DNA of 64,000 bases from Echinarachnius parma (Eukaryota; Echinodermata; Echinoidea; Clypeasteroida; Echinarachniidae), in NCBI GenBank assembly GCA_037951105.1, contig JBAMJV010009471.1, forward strand, positions 1-64,000. The letters run 5' to 3'. Shown here piece by piece: positions 21,312-43,676 of this stretch (position 1 is its first letter; the number at the start of each line of letters is the position of its first letter). The translations under genes and the position numbers were made by a program. The notes under the pieces are model-generated. The model searched no databases and was not told the origin of the DNA. It saw only the letters and a list, made by a program, of their open reading frames with translations.

Positions 21312-24102
21312 TCAAAGTATGGAAACCACTGATTTTGGTGGGGAACCATCACCACGGTCACCAAAGGGACACCCTGTTGCCATGGACATCAGAGACTCTT
21401 CAATTGAACACCATACAAGGACAGAGAGTACGGGATGCATTATCTAAAAGGAAGAAAGAAAAATAAATTAAATAAAGGGATCTACAATTACCTTGTTGCA
21501 AAAAGTGTTCAACGTTTGATATAATGTGCATTGATATGATATAATATATGTCCACTAAGTGAAAATTTCCCATTATATGGGTGTTAATTATTTCGCCTAG
21601 TAATGAGAAGAAATGCAAAGTGATATTCATTAGTCATTGCTCTTACTTTGTACATGGCTATGACTATCCAGAGGAAAGTAAAAACATCTGAACACTTCAA
21701 TAGTAAATATCTTTTTAATTTACCAAAAGGGAAATTTAAAAAAATAAAAAATACAAATACAGCAAGGTATGAGAGAACTGCTCTAGAGTTCTAAGATATT
21801 GGGATTTTGAAATGTTACTAGATCCCTTTATATCCAACAAGTTGAACCTGATGATCAACCTTGCAGATAAAGCAACATCTAGTAGAGATACATAATTTTG
21901 GGAGGAACATATTGAATACCATTTTTGCTAAACTAGCAATCCCCCTTAATAGTAAATTGCAGTATTGGGAATTTTAAGGCCCTGTTCAGTTCTGTAAGTT
22001 CTGGTGATCAGTTTTGATTTTTGATTGACTCAATTTTGACCCATTGTAAGATCTTGGATATCTATACTGATTAAAAATGGCACTAATACAACTACGCTTT
22101 AACAGCTAGTGTTGTACTTTCATGATGGTCTCCTTTATAAAGTAAATCTTATTCATAGACAGGTATTAAGGATATGTCACAAATAGTTTTTCTTTTCCCC
22201 TTTTCAACATTTGAGCCTTTGATTCTGCAATTAAAATTGAGTTCTTGATGCTGGATACAGAGTTCTTGGACATGGTCTAATGCTTGAATTTGAGGGGGGA
22301 AATCAAATACCTGAACGGTCAGGGATATTGAGTATTTGTGTAGTAAATGATTAAAATGAGCCTGAATAGTTAGGATTTTATTAGCCTACAAACTGGAATG
22401 AAGTCCTTGATCTGGTTTATATGATATTCACACAAACACAAAAGAAAAAACTTACCACTCCATGAGCCTTTTCCTTGTAGAGCAGAACAGGCTTGAAATA
22501 GGACTTGGGGTGCTCGGACAGGTGCAGATGATGGATTTTACCCTCCACTGCCCTCTTGATTCTTACCAAAAAGGCGTCTTGATCACACTGAATGTTACAG
22601 GAAGAAATGAAAAATAACAATAATCAATATTATATTTTAAAATCCATAGTTACTAGATGGAAATAGTCATAACAACGCTAAGGCTGAATAAACACATGTC
22701 ATATAGAACCTGTATGAAATATTCTCAACCAATTTGATGCACACAAATCATTAATAAGCTAACGATCTTGAACAATTGAATGTAATGAGTTAGAGGCCCA
22801 GCAGACTTTCATAAAAATCTATGGAAACTTTTAGCAAATCAGACAAAATAGATTTGTTAGTCTTCTCAAACAGGTAAAACTCACACAAGTATTCCTCAAA
22901 ACAAAACAATTGTTTTCATACAATCTGGAGTCCAGGGCCCCGTTGCAGAAAGAGATGCAATTGATCACAAAGTTGCAATTAATTGTAATATGATGTGACC
23001 AAATGCGCACATCTGATTGGTTCAAATGCGCAAATTTTCTGACTTGCAATTAATTGCAACTTTGCAATCGATTTCATCTCTTTCTGCAACGGGACCCTGA
23101 TGTCAAAGGTTAAATGTCGTTGATATTTTGGCCTAGAAAATACATTCTTTAATTCAGTTAATATTCACACTCGGTGTTTGTCAAAACATACTGATTATTT
23201 TCCAAGGGTTCTAGCCAATTCGGATGACATTGATATTTGTGGGCGCCCTTGGCCATTTTTTAACAAAAATAATCAACGTTCTCTGATTCAGATACAAATC
23301 ACAATAAGTTGTCCTTAAACCAAAACAATTGTTTTCCTATAATCTGGAGTTGTGACGTTCAAGGTCACAAAAAAAAACACACATTAAAACAAACAAATTG
23401 CACTGGTATGTCAATGCCGTCAAGAGTCAAGCTCTAACAGAACCCACCTCCAGAACCCACCGAACTGGCAGGAGTTTTATCCATACAGCAGTCACTGTCT
23501 GGAATGGTCAACCCAATAATGTAGTTCGGATGATCAATGGAAATGGAGTTCAACCCTTCAGGATACTTGTGCACCAGTACCTTTTGCAGAAGACGTGCAT
23601 CAATTATTCAAGGGCTCTCTAAAATATCAAGCTGCTGCGAACCATTAATTGGCCTATAGGGGCTTTCTTTTACATTGCCTTTAAGCGTTTATATGAGTTT
23701 GAATTACATGTTACATACCGTAAACCGGGGTGACTTTGGCCACTTTTTGAGAAGGAAGTATTTTCATCAAGTCTCACTCTTTAGAACTAATCTTTTATTC
23801 TATACATTACCCTATAGGAATACATTTCAAATAATAAGACATTTGTTATAAAAAGTGATGCTTGATAAAAAAAAATACATCCATCTCAAAAAGTGGCAAA
23901 AGTCACCCCGGCTGCCAATTTCACCCCGGTTAACGGTACTCACCATATGGACAAGACGGGGTTATGAAGACTGCGGTTATATCTAGAAAGATATCCAGCC
24001 AACGAACCATATCTTGGGAGTGAGGGTATCTGCACAGTTGAGGACCTGACCCAACAAGACATCCATCACAATGATCCAACAACAACGAGACGTCATTTAA
24101 AT
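21312..24102 (-). CDS. Unrecognised minus-strand gene, partial model (three exons)
   Basis: Three minus-strand segments look like real internal and terminal exons. Exon a, 24102-23944 (ctctag acceptor, gtgagt donor, phase 1 to phase 1), includes CRYPHSQDMVRWLDIF. Exon b, 22587-22456 (attcag, gtaagt, 44 codons), includes KIHHLHLSEHPKSYFKPVLL. Exon c, 21443-21312 (long pyrimidine tract, cttttag), includes MHPVLSVLVWCSIEESL and ends in TGA. Exons b and c fit at phase 0. Exons a and b do not (phase 1 against phase 0), so at least one exon between them is unseen or exon a belongs elsewhere. I do not recognise the protein; no catalytic motif or membrane segment is clear. The splice consensus and the ordinary residue composition, unlike the flanking repeats, are the reasons to call it. 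Upstream exons probably lie to the right, toward 27 kb. Confidence 0.6.
21600..21832. mobile_element. TTAA MITE family B, partial
   Basis: Shares the AAACATCTGAACACTTCAAT...AAATATC block and the end GTTACTAGATCCCTTTA with the full copies at 43280 and 59240. Confidence 0.55.
22935..23097. mobile_element. MITE, GGGCCCCGTTGCAGAAAGAG family (copy 2)
   Basis: 163 bp. Ends GGGCCCCGTTGCAGAAAGAG and its complement CTCTTTCTGCAACGGGACCC. Both arms fold through AATTAATTGCAAC-type blocks. Lies in an intron of the unrecognised minus-strand gene. Confidence 0.75.
23395..23622 (+). mobile_element. Relic of a LINE reverse-transcriptase C-terminus
   Basis: Plus strand reads SRTHRTGRSFIHTAVTVWNG, like the RT-end motif in which a Ser-Phe block precedes a Val/Ile-Trp-Asn motif. 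No other domain remains. Low certainty. Confidence 0.35.
23718..23936. mobile_element. MITE, CCGTAAACCGGGGTGACTTTGG family (copy 2), at a splice donor
   Basis: Inverted ends CCGTAAACCGGGGTGACTTT and its complement. Its right end lies about 7 nt from the gtgagt donor of the minus-strand exon 24102-23944. Confidence 0.8.
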
Positions 24103-24229
24103 CTAGAGGAGATACAAATGAACACGGAATGAGCAAAGTGTTTAATTTAGCATTTAACAAAAATAGAAAGCTTCATTATTTGAACATTTGCACAGAGACA
24201 GTGGAACAGAATGAGGAATAATGACTAGA

Positions 24230-24420
24230 ATTATTTATTCCGATCGGATATATTTTTGGATATTTTAGCCATTTCTGAACCAATTTTAATCAAATAAAGT
24301 TTATTCTGTCATTAAATTTTTATGATCTTTCAGATTTGACACTCAGTTTTTCATTATCTCACAAAAAAATTATATTTTGTAGCTCGGTCTCTATCAAAAC
24401 TGAAATCCCTCTTTTAGATC
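24230..24420. mobile_element. TTAA MITE family A, partial
   Basis: Contains TTTCTGAACCAATTTTAATC, GTTTATTCTGTCATTAAA and GACACTCAGTTTTTCATTATC, the conserved core of family A. Confidence 0.6.
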
Positions 24421-25880
24421 ACGATCATAGAAGGGAAGTATAGATGGATGGACACTCCAAACACATAATGCCTCGATCTGGCCACTTTGTTGTGGAGGCA
24501 TAAAAATAAACTGCATGTACTTAAATTTTCTTCAGTGGATACTTTTCAAGCTCGCCTTCATGAAAAAGGTCTTCTTTAATTATGATTAGTGCTGAACACT
24601 AAACAAATTTTGGGGGGCTCTTTTAAAATGAGGGTTGAACCACCCTGATTTGTTCCCCTATTTGTTCACTATATGAACAAAATCATTGATTCAATACACT
24701 ACAAGATGACTGGCTACAGAAAATGCAGGATTTGTTTTATGTTTGCATGCCGATAGTCATATGCATGACCCTGAAATTAAATAGGATATATGTAAATTTG
24801 TTAAATTAAAATTTTGTTCCTTCAAATAACCATTTGGTAGGCCTACAGGTAATTATTTTTTCAAAAATCAAAAGGAATATTAATAAATCATGATACAAAG
24901 GAAACAAGCCTGACACCTACATGTGCCTTAGTGGTTCATGGAATATTTTAATACTGAATATACACTACCTTTCATGATCTTCCTCTTATGCGGATGATTA
25001 TGCTGCACAGTCTAAGCTGCTTGACCTCCATTGCTCTCACTGTCGGGTGCTAGAGACTACCAGTCTGCTTGCACAAGCTGGGCCTCTTACGTATGCCTGC
25101 AATTAATGCAAAAGCAAATAATCAATACGTGTTGAATCCATGCCAGTCTGTGCTTAAACAAGCAAAATTGGGGTTATGGGTAAATGAATGGGTTGCATTT
25201 CCCCATGATGGGTTTGGGAAGTATATTTCAAGATCCTGGTCTTCAAACAAACCTGTAAACAAACAAAATCAAAGTAAAATACATAATGTGTGCTCGACCC
25301 CTAATAATATTGTCATATCACTTTCTACGTCGATCATCCAAAATGGCGTGGGTCCGATTTATTCAACTCTACATGGCGTAGCCCTCTTTTGACAAAATTC
25401 CAGCCAGTAGCCCATCGCTGATTATAGTTAACTAATAACTACGGTAAAGAATCGCATCGTGGAAATGCATATTTTGTTCTGCCCGCCCACTGACACACAT
25501 AGCTACATTATAATAGCATTATGTGGAGTTGAACCTCTTCCCCCTGCTGCAAATAAACTCAAAGGAACTAGGGCGTCTAGATGGCCTAATTTTCACAATT
25601 CGGCTCTCTATATGTAATTTTTCCCGAAGAAATCGATTTTGGCAGTCATTTCTCATAAAATCAATCAATTTTGGGGTAATTATTAAATATCTAATTGTCC
25701 TGGGAACGCCCCTTTTAAATCGCCAAAATGTGACGCCATCTAAAGAACGGATTAATGAATTAAATTCTGTAGATGACGCGTCATGACGTAAGCCAATGAA
25801 TTGTCAATCACATGTCCATCAAGCTGTCGATTCCGGACCCTAAATGTGGGTGGGGCGTAAACTGGCTGCTAAGCAGTGAT
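24421..25880. other. No confident gene
   Basis: Short open frames only (for example 25069-25392 and 25523-25786 plus strand), without splice support or recognisable domains. Confidence 0.35.
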
Positions 25881-25888
25881 GTGTCCGA

Positions 25889-26029
25889 GTCCAGTCAGTC
25901 CGAGTCCGAGTCCAAGTCCAAGTCCGGCCTTCCGAGTCCGAGTCCGAGTCCGAGTCCGACATGTCCGAGTCCGAGTCCGGCATGTCCGAGTCCGAGTCCG
26001 GCATGTCCGAGTCCGAGTCCGAGTCCGGC
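25889..26029. repeat. GAGTCC hexanucleotide minisatellite
   Basis: About 20 imperfect GAGTCC units interrupted three times by GGCATGTCC/GACATGTCC. It is followed by an AAAT microsatellite (26041-26075). Confidence 0.9.
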
Positions 26030-26961
26030 ACATGTGCAAATATAAATAAATAAATAAATAGATAAATAAATAAATACAAATAATAAAGTAATTAAAACTC
26101 TCCACATAGCCTCTAGAAATCACCAAAATTTGAGACCTAATTGATTGAATTAGTACAAAATTATTTTTGTCATTTTCACGGTCGGCAATCTATGCCAGAA
26201 TGCCGACATGATAGTGAAAATGACAATAATTAATGTCAACAAGGCCATGAAAGCGATAGATTTGTCGATGTAATGCCTAATGGCTGATGCAGTGCCACTG
26301 GCCACTGCCAGTGATTTGTGGTTTCGTACGTTGGTTCATTTGAGCATTTATTCCGATTCAAATTCAAGTTAAAAAATACATGATTTCAAGGATTCATATA
26401 CAATAAAAATAAAAAAAACATTAAACAGCTTATTACAAAAGCATCACAACATTTTATATGAACGGCATACACAAATAACACACACACATAGAAAAAGAGA
26501 AATGAAAGCGAGATTTACAATATGAACCATTCAAGAAATAAAAAAATTAAAAATATATCAATTAATGATTTCCGAAAAGGGGTGCACAATTAAAAGCCAT
26601 AAAGTCTTAAAGAGGCTTGATAAGTTTCGTGCACACCAGATTATTTAGTTTAATTCATAAGTAATACCTTTAAAAGTTTGACAAGTCAAATGGTCTTTAT
26701 AAAACGCAAGTGAAGTGCGAGTGAAGTGCAATTTGAATTGACCAAAAATGTTGTCCAATATATAACTAACAAAATAGTGCATGTATGGGACTGGTCTACC
26801 GTCTAGACGATAGCCTAGGACAACGAGGAAACAACGGTCGATATAAGTTAAAACTCACTCATTCTTTAAATAAACTTCGCTCAATGTTCACTAATGACGT
26901 CAGCAAAATAATTCAAATTAAGTATATTTGGTGAAACTTTCGAATCAAAGCAAATTCTTAC

Positions 26962-27126
26962 CTTTTCACTGCTGTAATACAGATTTTGGCAGCGCTCAGC
27001 TTCCGAGGATACGGTGCAGTGATATCGCAGTCCTTGAATTTTGCACACTCGGCATCCTACGTCATAATTGTGCAACGGATACACTTGTATCCGTCGCACA
27101 TTCAGGTTTTGAGTGACCGATACCAA
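26962..27126 (-). CDS. Candidate exon, cysteine-containing, ends at a consensus donor
   Basis: The minus strand is open through GCRVCKIQGLRYHC and CQNLYYSSEK and ends at AAAG/gtaaga (donor at 26961). The CxxC, IxGxRYxC and CQ spacing faintly resembles a ZZ-type zinc finger, but several expected ligands are missing. Its phase (0) does not fit directly to the exon at 24102. The 5' limit is unknown: upstream lie degenerate repeats of a GTATCCGTTGCACAA-like unit and then the CT microsatellite. It may be an early exon of the 21-24 kb gene or a chance open frame. Confidence 0.3.
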
Positions 27127-27192
27127 CTTTACACGCGCTTCTATGGGCTTTTGTGTAACGGATACGATTTTCCTTGTGCGACAGATACAAAA

Positions 27193-27296
<104 letters not shown>

Positions 27297-28219
27297 CCCC
27301 CCCCCCCCTCTCTTATAGCTCTGTCTATACGCACTGTGCTGCAGCAGCGCGCGCACACAAGCGATTTTCGAGATTTTCTCCGCTTGCTGCGATATATCGC
27401 AGATGCGAGCAATAAGAGGATCGTTAAGTGGTATCGTTATCGGAACTGCGCTGACAGAATGAGTTATATGTGATATTAAAAATGATTCCCTAGCAATGTA
27501 GAAATACTTTCAGGATCACAGACTTGTTTTGTATGTTAATTTGGGATATGTCTTTGATGTAAGAGAGCTAAATCTCTGTCCGGAGGTACCCTTTAACTGG
27601 TGATGGAGGGAACTTCACGGAATATTTATCTCTGAGGGATTTGAAATTATATTGAGGGAGGATTATAAGTTTTTGCAACAACTTATAGAGATATGCAACA
27701 AAAGCTCATTTAATACATACATTTTGCAAATTTATATAACGTATATTTTCATTCAGTTGACCGAAAAAACACGTTTTTGCCAACAATTGAATGTTCCTTC
27801 TTTCTGAATATTCAATTTTCAAACTCGCATCGTGCATGTTCTGTTACACTATTTATGCATAAGCTACACATTTATAAACTCGGTCACTAAAATATAACTT
27901 AATAGGCTAGATCAATAAATACATTTAAGTTTCAGTCAGAAGTGAGTCATGACTTCCAAAGACGTCACGAGTTCTAGATAATCATGGGAAAATACAAACC
28001 TGTGTAAAGTGGTAATCTACGAACATCTAAATAATTCTTAGATAATACAATGCTGCCCAAAAAGATAATGACATTGGATGGTAGCTTGAACGTGATGTTG
28101 AAGAACGGGTAGGGGAAGCGAATTTCGTTTTTAACACAATTTACTTAAGTTTGAAAAGGGGGGTAATTTCCGCAAAGGGGGGGAGGGGGGGGGGGGTGTA
28201 ATTGTATTACATTGGTGTT

Positions 28220-28593
28220 TACCCATGTGTGTGTATGTGTGTGTGTATGTGTGTGTGTGCGTGTGTGTGTGTATACGCAAACACAAACGTAAGCACCACC
28301 ACACTCATACAAAATACAAACACACATATAGTAGTCAAACCTGTGTCAGTGGCCACATGTCTATAGCAGCCAACCTGTCATTGTGGCTACCAAAAGTGAT
28401 CCCCTGAAGAGAATAGTGGTGTTATTGAACCTGTCTAAAGATGTCAATTGTCCTGCTTCCCTTACACACACATACGCAAACATGCAAACAGGCACACACG
28501 CACATACATACACAAACCAACGCGCATACGTCCACACGCACAATCACACACACACACACACATACACACACGCACGCACACACACACACGCAC

Positions 28594-28628
<35 letters not shown>

Positions 28629-28770
28629 CACACACACGTACCATACGCACATAAACTCACACGCGTGCACACAACCATACACAAACACATACGCACACTC
28701 ACACATACGCATACGCACAGACACACACATACACACATCATACAGACACGCACATCTGCACACCCGCCCA
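28220..28770. repeat. TG and CA microsatellite tract
   Basis: A TG tract (28226-28273) followed by an imperfect CA tract (28463-28770) with TACGCA interruptions. The long His/Thr and Cys/Val frames are artefacts. Confidence 0.95.
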
Positions 28771-29649
28771 ACGGATTAATTATCTGATTAGAGCATAACC
28801 ATCAGATAGTATTACAGATAAACTGGTTATCAATCAAATACACAAATAAGTTCCAGTTGCGATCGGTTGTGCAGCTCAAGCCTTGCAATTTGATATTTGA
28901 TATCACAATCCGTCAGCTAGCTGTAATACTTCTGTTTCTGTCGGTCCATACGTCTCTATAATAAAGGGTGAGTTACGTTTAATCCCAGTTGTTCAATTTT
29001 TACTATATTTCAATGCAAAATTTGTTTGCTAATCCTAAACATCAAAAGTTATTTTTGCAATCAACATTTAGTTTTTGAATTGAAATAAAAACTTGTGTTT
29101 CTATACTTTGGTTTTTGTTTTTGCTTAGGTTCCCCTATTTCATTTTCAATCATAAATGTCTCTGCTTAATTGAATGGCTTGAGCCTGGTACTTTGCTTCC
29201 AATTTGAAGTAACTTCAATATTTTTGGTCCACGAGTCGAATATAGTAAGGATATTCTCAAATGTGCTGATTTTTCATGTTTATATTTGCTTGCAGGACAT
29301 GTAGGATTGGTAGTTTTGTTTACTTCATTGTGAATGTATGATAATGATGTATCTTAATAAACTAGTTGCTTATTGACTAATATACAGGTTAATCGGAGTT
29401 ATGACGTATTTCGATTTCCCCCTACAGGGCGCCTTTGTAAAGCTTCTTTAAACCGAACTCAGGGTTATGACAAATCATGCAGTTAATAATTGTATACACT
29501 AATAAAACAATAACATTTCCTGTAGCAACCACCTGTGCATAAAGACCACTTATCTGGATTATATAATAATCAATTCGCTTGTAAATGTACCTTATAACGT
29601 TTCAAAAGTGTTAAAAACAGTCATGCACACAAAATAGGTTTGACTGTAG
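28771..29649. other. No gene seen; upstream flank of the protease gene
   Basis: AT-rich, no splice-bounded open frame and no clear repeat family. Confidence 0.4.
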
Positions 29650-30185
29650 TAGTCTTATGCCTAGGTCACAAATGCTCCGGATTTTCTACGATTTTGGAAA
29701 ATTGTGATATCGTACGATGTCTGTGGTATCTATTAAGAGTATCAGTCACATATTTGCCAGGGCCCGTACGATGCATTTTGGCTTAAAATAAAACATAAAT
29801 CTTAGTGCCCGTACGGATGCCTTACAGTGAGTGCTCTTGCGGTGACTCCACGGTACCCGTACGATTTGAGTGGCCAAATAATATTCAGTCTCAAAATCGT
29901 ACGATATTCGAAAAAAAGGCTGCGGTGTCCATGCACTGTGCCCGTGCGATGCCCGTGTGATGCTCTCTACGACGTGTCTACTGGCTTACGGCAAGTACAA
30001 AATCGTACGATGCATTTTTGTTAAACTCCGTGTTAACAATTTGTTGACATCGTACGGCGAGGAAAAGCGCAACGGCGACCGCACGATAGCCACGGCACCC
30101 TTGCGGGCGCCGCAAGATTTCACCTAAAAGTGGCATCGTACGGGCGCCGTATCTCAAATCGGAGTATTTGAGACCTAAGCATTAG
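29650..30185. mobile_element. Inverted-repeat element rich in CGTACGAT, upstream of the protease start
   Basis: Imperfect ~30-bp inverted ends (left GCCTAGGTCACAAATGCTCC, right complement near GGAGTATTTGAGACCTAAGC). Inside, CGTACGAT occurs at 29711, 29765, 29858, 29898 and 30004, with CGTACGG at 29810, 30051 and 30136. It ends about 90 bp before the protease ATG. Confidence 0.6.
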
Positions 30186-30276
30186 CAGACATGCTTGACT
30201 GTTTAATTTTATTCACATTACTCTCATACCAACGCGCGTAATTAACCCTTTACGATTCTAGTATCCTTCGTAAACA

Positions 30277-40078
<9,802 letters not shown>

Positions 40079-40105
<27 letters not shown>

Positions 40106-41490
40106 AGCTCTGCATGAGTGATGTCATTTTAGGTTTATGCGTCTAATATCAAATTTGTCTAGTCGCAATTTCTTCTACAATCAGTGTGTCTATACTGAAC
40201 AAAATACTGAAATATGTGGTTTAAATACTAGCGGTATTATTTCCGGCCACCTTAAAAACGCACATCACGTTACTACACGGTGTTGTATTAAAGGTTTATT
40301 ACTTGTCTAAAGACAAGTCTCAGTTTCACATTTTCGTAAACCCAACATTATTTGTCTACAACAATGTGTTCACACTAGCGTTGATATTCCATGCAACCTA
40401 CACTGCGCAGCTACTGTATAGAGCTATGTATGTGCTATGACATTTTAGGTTTGTCAAATTCCATTTTGTCTGCCCCAATTGTGTCTATACTGCTTATTGG
40501 TATCATACTAGCGTTGATATTCCCGGCCACCTAAATCGCACATCACGTTACTACACGGTGTTGTATTAAAGGTTTACTACTTCGTAAACCCAACATTATT
40601 TGTCTACAACAATGTGTTCACACTAGCGTTGATATTCCATGTAACCTACACTGCGCAGCTACTGTATAGAGCTATGTATGTGCTATGACATTTTATGTTT
40701 ATGCGTCTAATATACAATTTGTCAAATTCCATTTTGTCTGCCCCAATTGTGTCTATACTGCTAATTGGTATCAATACTAGCGTTGATATTCCCGGCCACC
40801 TAAAACGCACATCACGTTACTGCGTGGTGTTGTATTTAAGGTGTGCTACTTGTCTAAAGACCAGTTAGTCTCATTTTCCCATTTTCGTCAACCCAAAATT
40901 ATTTGTCTACAACAATGTGTTCTCACTAGCGTTGATATTCCATGCAAACTATACTGCGCATCTACTGTATAGAGCTATGTATGTGTTATGACATTTATGG
41001 AATTATCATTTATGGGTCAAATATCCAGTCTGTCCAATCCAATTTCTGTCTACCCATTATGTGATTATACTGACAAGTACTAGATACTAGCGTCGATATT
41101 TCCTGCCGCCTACATCACACAATACGTAGCTACGTTGACTTGTATGGACGTTTACGGTTTAATTGTCTAATGGCAGGTTAGTCTAATGTTTCCACTTTTG
41201 TCACCCAAAATATATATTCCATGCAACCTACACCGCACATGTACAGTTAATGTATGTGTTATGACATCTTAGGTGTATGCGTAAAGTGTCCAGTCTTGTC
41301 TAATCCAATTTTTGTCTACATTGTGGTCTAAAAAGTAGCGGTGATATTTCCAGCCGACTATACCACACAGTATACGTTACTACACGGTGTTGTTTTAAGG
41401 CTTCCATTATTTTCCTGTTCCCCCAACATGTTGTCTACAGCAATGTCACCAAACTAGCATTAATATTCTACGCAACCGCACAGTAGCTGC
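40079..41490 (+). repeat. Tandem array seeded from the end of the protease last exon
   Basis: About five units of 250-310 bp. Each repeats TAGAGCTATGTATGTG...ATGACATTTTAGG, GATATTCCCGGCCACCT and ACATCACGTTAC. The first unit overlaps the real stop codon. Later units carry GATATTCCATGCAACCTACA (about 40384, 40630, 40935, 41212), a degenerate echo of the coding end GATTCCAGGCAACGTACG at 40071-40095. Probably lies in the 3' untranslated region. Confidence 0.8.
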
Positions 41491-42251
41491 ATGTTTTTAT
41501 GGCATGTTATGTTTTTTCATTTTATTTAAAATACGGTTGATCGATTCCATGCTCGGTCTATTCAAGAGCGGCCACCACAACTTAGTCTAACTGGCGATGC
41601 TGTTCTAAGCTTTATTATTACCTTTTTCAGGGAGGGGGATGATCCATTAGAAAGTAATGTATAAACATTTATTGTACACCGTCAGATAATCGGCCTTTTG
41701 CTTCTGGGTCTGTGCAGTGAAACAGAATTCAATGCTTATGCTGTGCAATTTATTGAATGATACTGTTTCAAAACATTGTAAGCCTACTACAACAAATGAT
41801 AAACCTATGACTTTCATTAAAATTGACAAATACGCATACGAAGAAAACAAAACAAAGTCGTGTCTATGTCTTTTCTGTTGTTCTTACAGTAAAGTTCACG
41901 AATTATTTTGCGTATAATTTCTACGTGTAAACTCAAACAGGGCCGCGCACCCCGCAAATCGTGCACAATCCTCGTGCTGGCCGTTCATAAAAATACGCAA
42001 ATATACGCGCACAAATGCACGGGAGTATTTACAAATATTCGCGTGGAAAATAATTCGTGAAACTGACTGTAATGCTTATTTCGTGAAGCTATAATTGTGC
42101 ACCCTTCTCGTTATAGACAAGTGTTAATGAAAGAGTTGTGCTCGCTTTGATTAATGATTGAGGTAAACAACTTTACTTGGACTTCTCATGTTGTTCTCGG
42201 ATGGCAGATGACTTTCGTCACGCATGCGCATGAGAACGAGGAACAGTACTA

Positions 42252-42626
42252 CAGGGATAGTTGAGTTCTGGTATAGAGGGCGCTACACAAAATAATTTCG
42301 TTGTCAAGATAATGAAAGACTGAGTGTCAAATTGAAAGAACATACAATATTAATGACAGAATAAACTTTATTTGATCAAAATCGGTTCAGAAATGGCTGA
42401 AATATCCAAAAACATAACCATTTGTAATAATTGTGGGGCTCCACATTTATTCGGCTGTTTTTGAATGATAACAGTTTTTTCATTAGTCATTTGTAATGTG
42501 GTATTCCTTTCGAGCATGTTGGAGTTATAACTATTAGTTTGTAATGTAATGTCGCAGGTGTTGGTTACTAAAATTCAGTTTGACCAAAACTGTACTCTCT
42601 TTACCAGAGCCCAACTATCCCTTTAA
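42252..42626. mobile_element. TTAA MITE family A
   Basis: Left AGGGATAGTTGAGTTCTGG, right CCCAACTATCCCTTTAA. Core has AGAGGGCGCTACAC and GACAGAATAAACTTTATTTG. Confidence 0.8.
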
Positions 42627-42833
42627 GCACAATAAATTTCAAAGAGAGTGAAAAGCAGGACTGTGTGAAACACATAATTGTCTTTACAACTTGTTTCTAG
42701 AGCCATACATGGGTTTGATGACATGGTAGTGAGTGAACAGAGAATACAGGGTAGAGATGTGATGGAGAGGAAGATAGTTATGTCAATATTGTTAAATAAT
42801 AATTTCGTCATGTTATCCTGACTTCCATGTTTT

Positions 42834-43141
42834 GGGGTGTTTTACAAAGATCCTAAGTTGAACTTAACGCTAAGTTGGACTTAAAAATTATGGAAGGCCA
42901 TTCGTAGCCTTGGAATAAAACATATTCAAATGCAAAGAATACAATTATTTTAGACTTTCATTAATTTTACATCAGGGACATAAAATCTCCTTGATAATAG
43001 AAAATATGATTTTGGTTTGAATCAACATATTATGCCTTTTAAAAGATTAATTCCAACAATCTTTCAACGAAACTAACAGCTTTCCATAATTTTTAAGTAC
43101 AATGTAGAGAGTTCAACTTAAGATCCTTGTGTGACACCCCC
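42834..43141. mobile_element. Inverted-repeat element GGGTGTxxTACAAAGATCC
   Basis: Left GGGGTGTTTTACAAAGATCC and AAGTTGAACTTA pair with right AGTTCAACTTAAGATCC and GTGACACCCC. Inner TTATGGAA/TTCCATAA also pair. Confidence 0.65.
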
Positions 43142-43279
43142 CAGGGCCCATAATTTATAAAACCACACATGTTTATAATATAACTTCTATTCTAAGCCTA
43201 TTTTAGGTATTAGGGCTAATAGTATGCAGCAACATATTTTATATTTCAGTTAGCAAGATATAAAATATTATGGTTTACC

Positions 43280-43676
43280 TTAAAGGGATCTAGTAACATT
43301 GTCCGAATCTAGAAAACTCACTTAGAACTCAAGTGGTCTTGTCATACCTTGTTATATTGGTATTATCATTAGAAGCATAGCACAGGTTTCGGATTTTCGA
43401 ATTTCCATTTCGTTAAAGAGATATTTACGATTTAAGTGTTCAGATTTTTAACTATCCACTGGGAAGTTATAACCGTGTAAACAAAATAATTGCAACAAGT
43501 TTGCAAATATCACTCTGCATTTCGCTCATTACTCGGCCATATAACATCCATTTAACATGTCTAACGTGAAATATTTACACATTACTCAATAGACATAATC
43601 AGATCACAGTCATATATATTTTATCAACCATTCATCACTCTTTCCACATGTCAACAATGTTACTAGATCTCTTTAA
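43280..43676. mobile_element. TTAA MITE family B (reference copy)
   Basis: TTAAAGGGATCTAGTAACAT at left, ATGTTACTAGATCTCTTTAA at right: inverted ends that overlap a TTAA on each side. Confidence 0.85.

Noticed and set aside
26962-27126. Firm call of a dystrophin-type ZZ zinc finger
   Set aside because: Only part of the cysteine pattern is there, and the exon phase does not join to the next exon found.
28383-28787. Long His-Thr and Cys-Val open frames
   Set aside because: They come from the CA/TG microsatellite.
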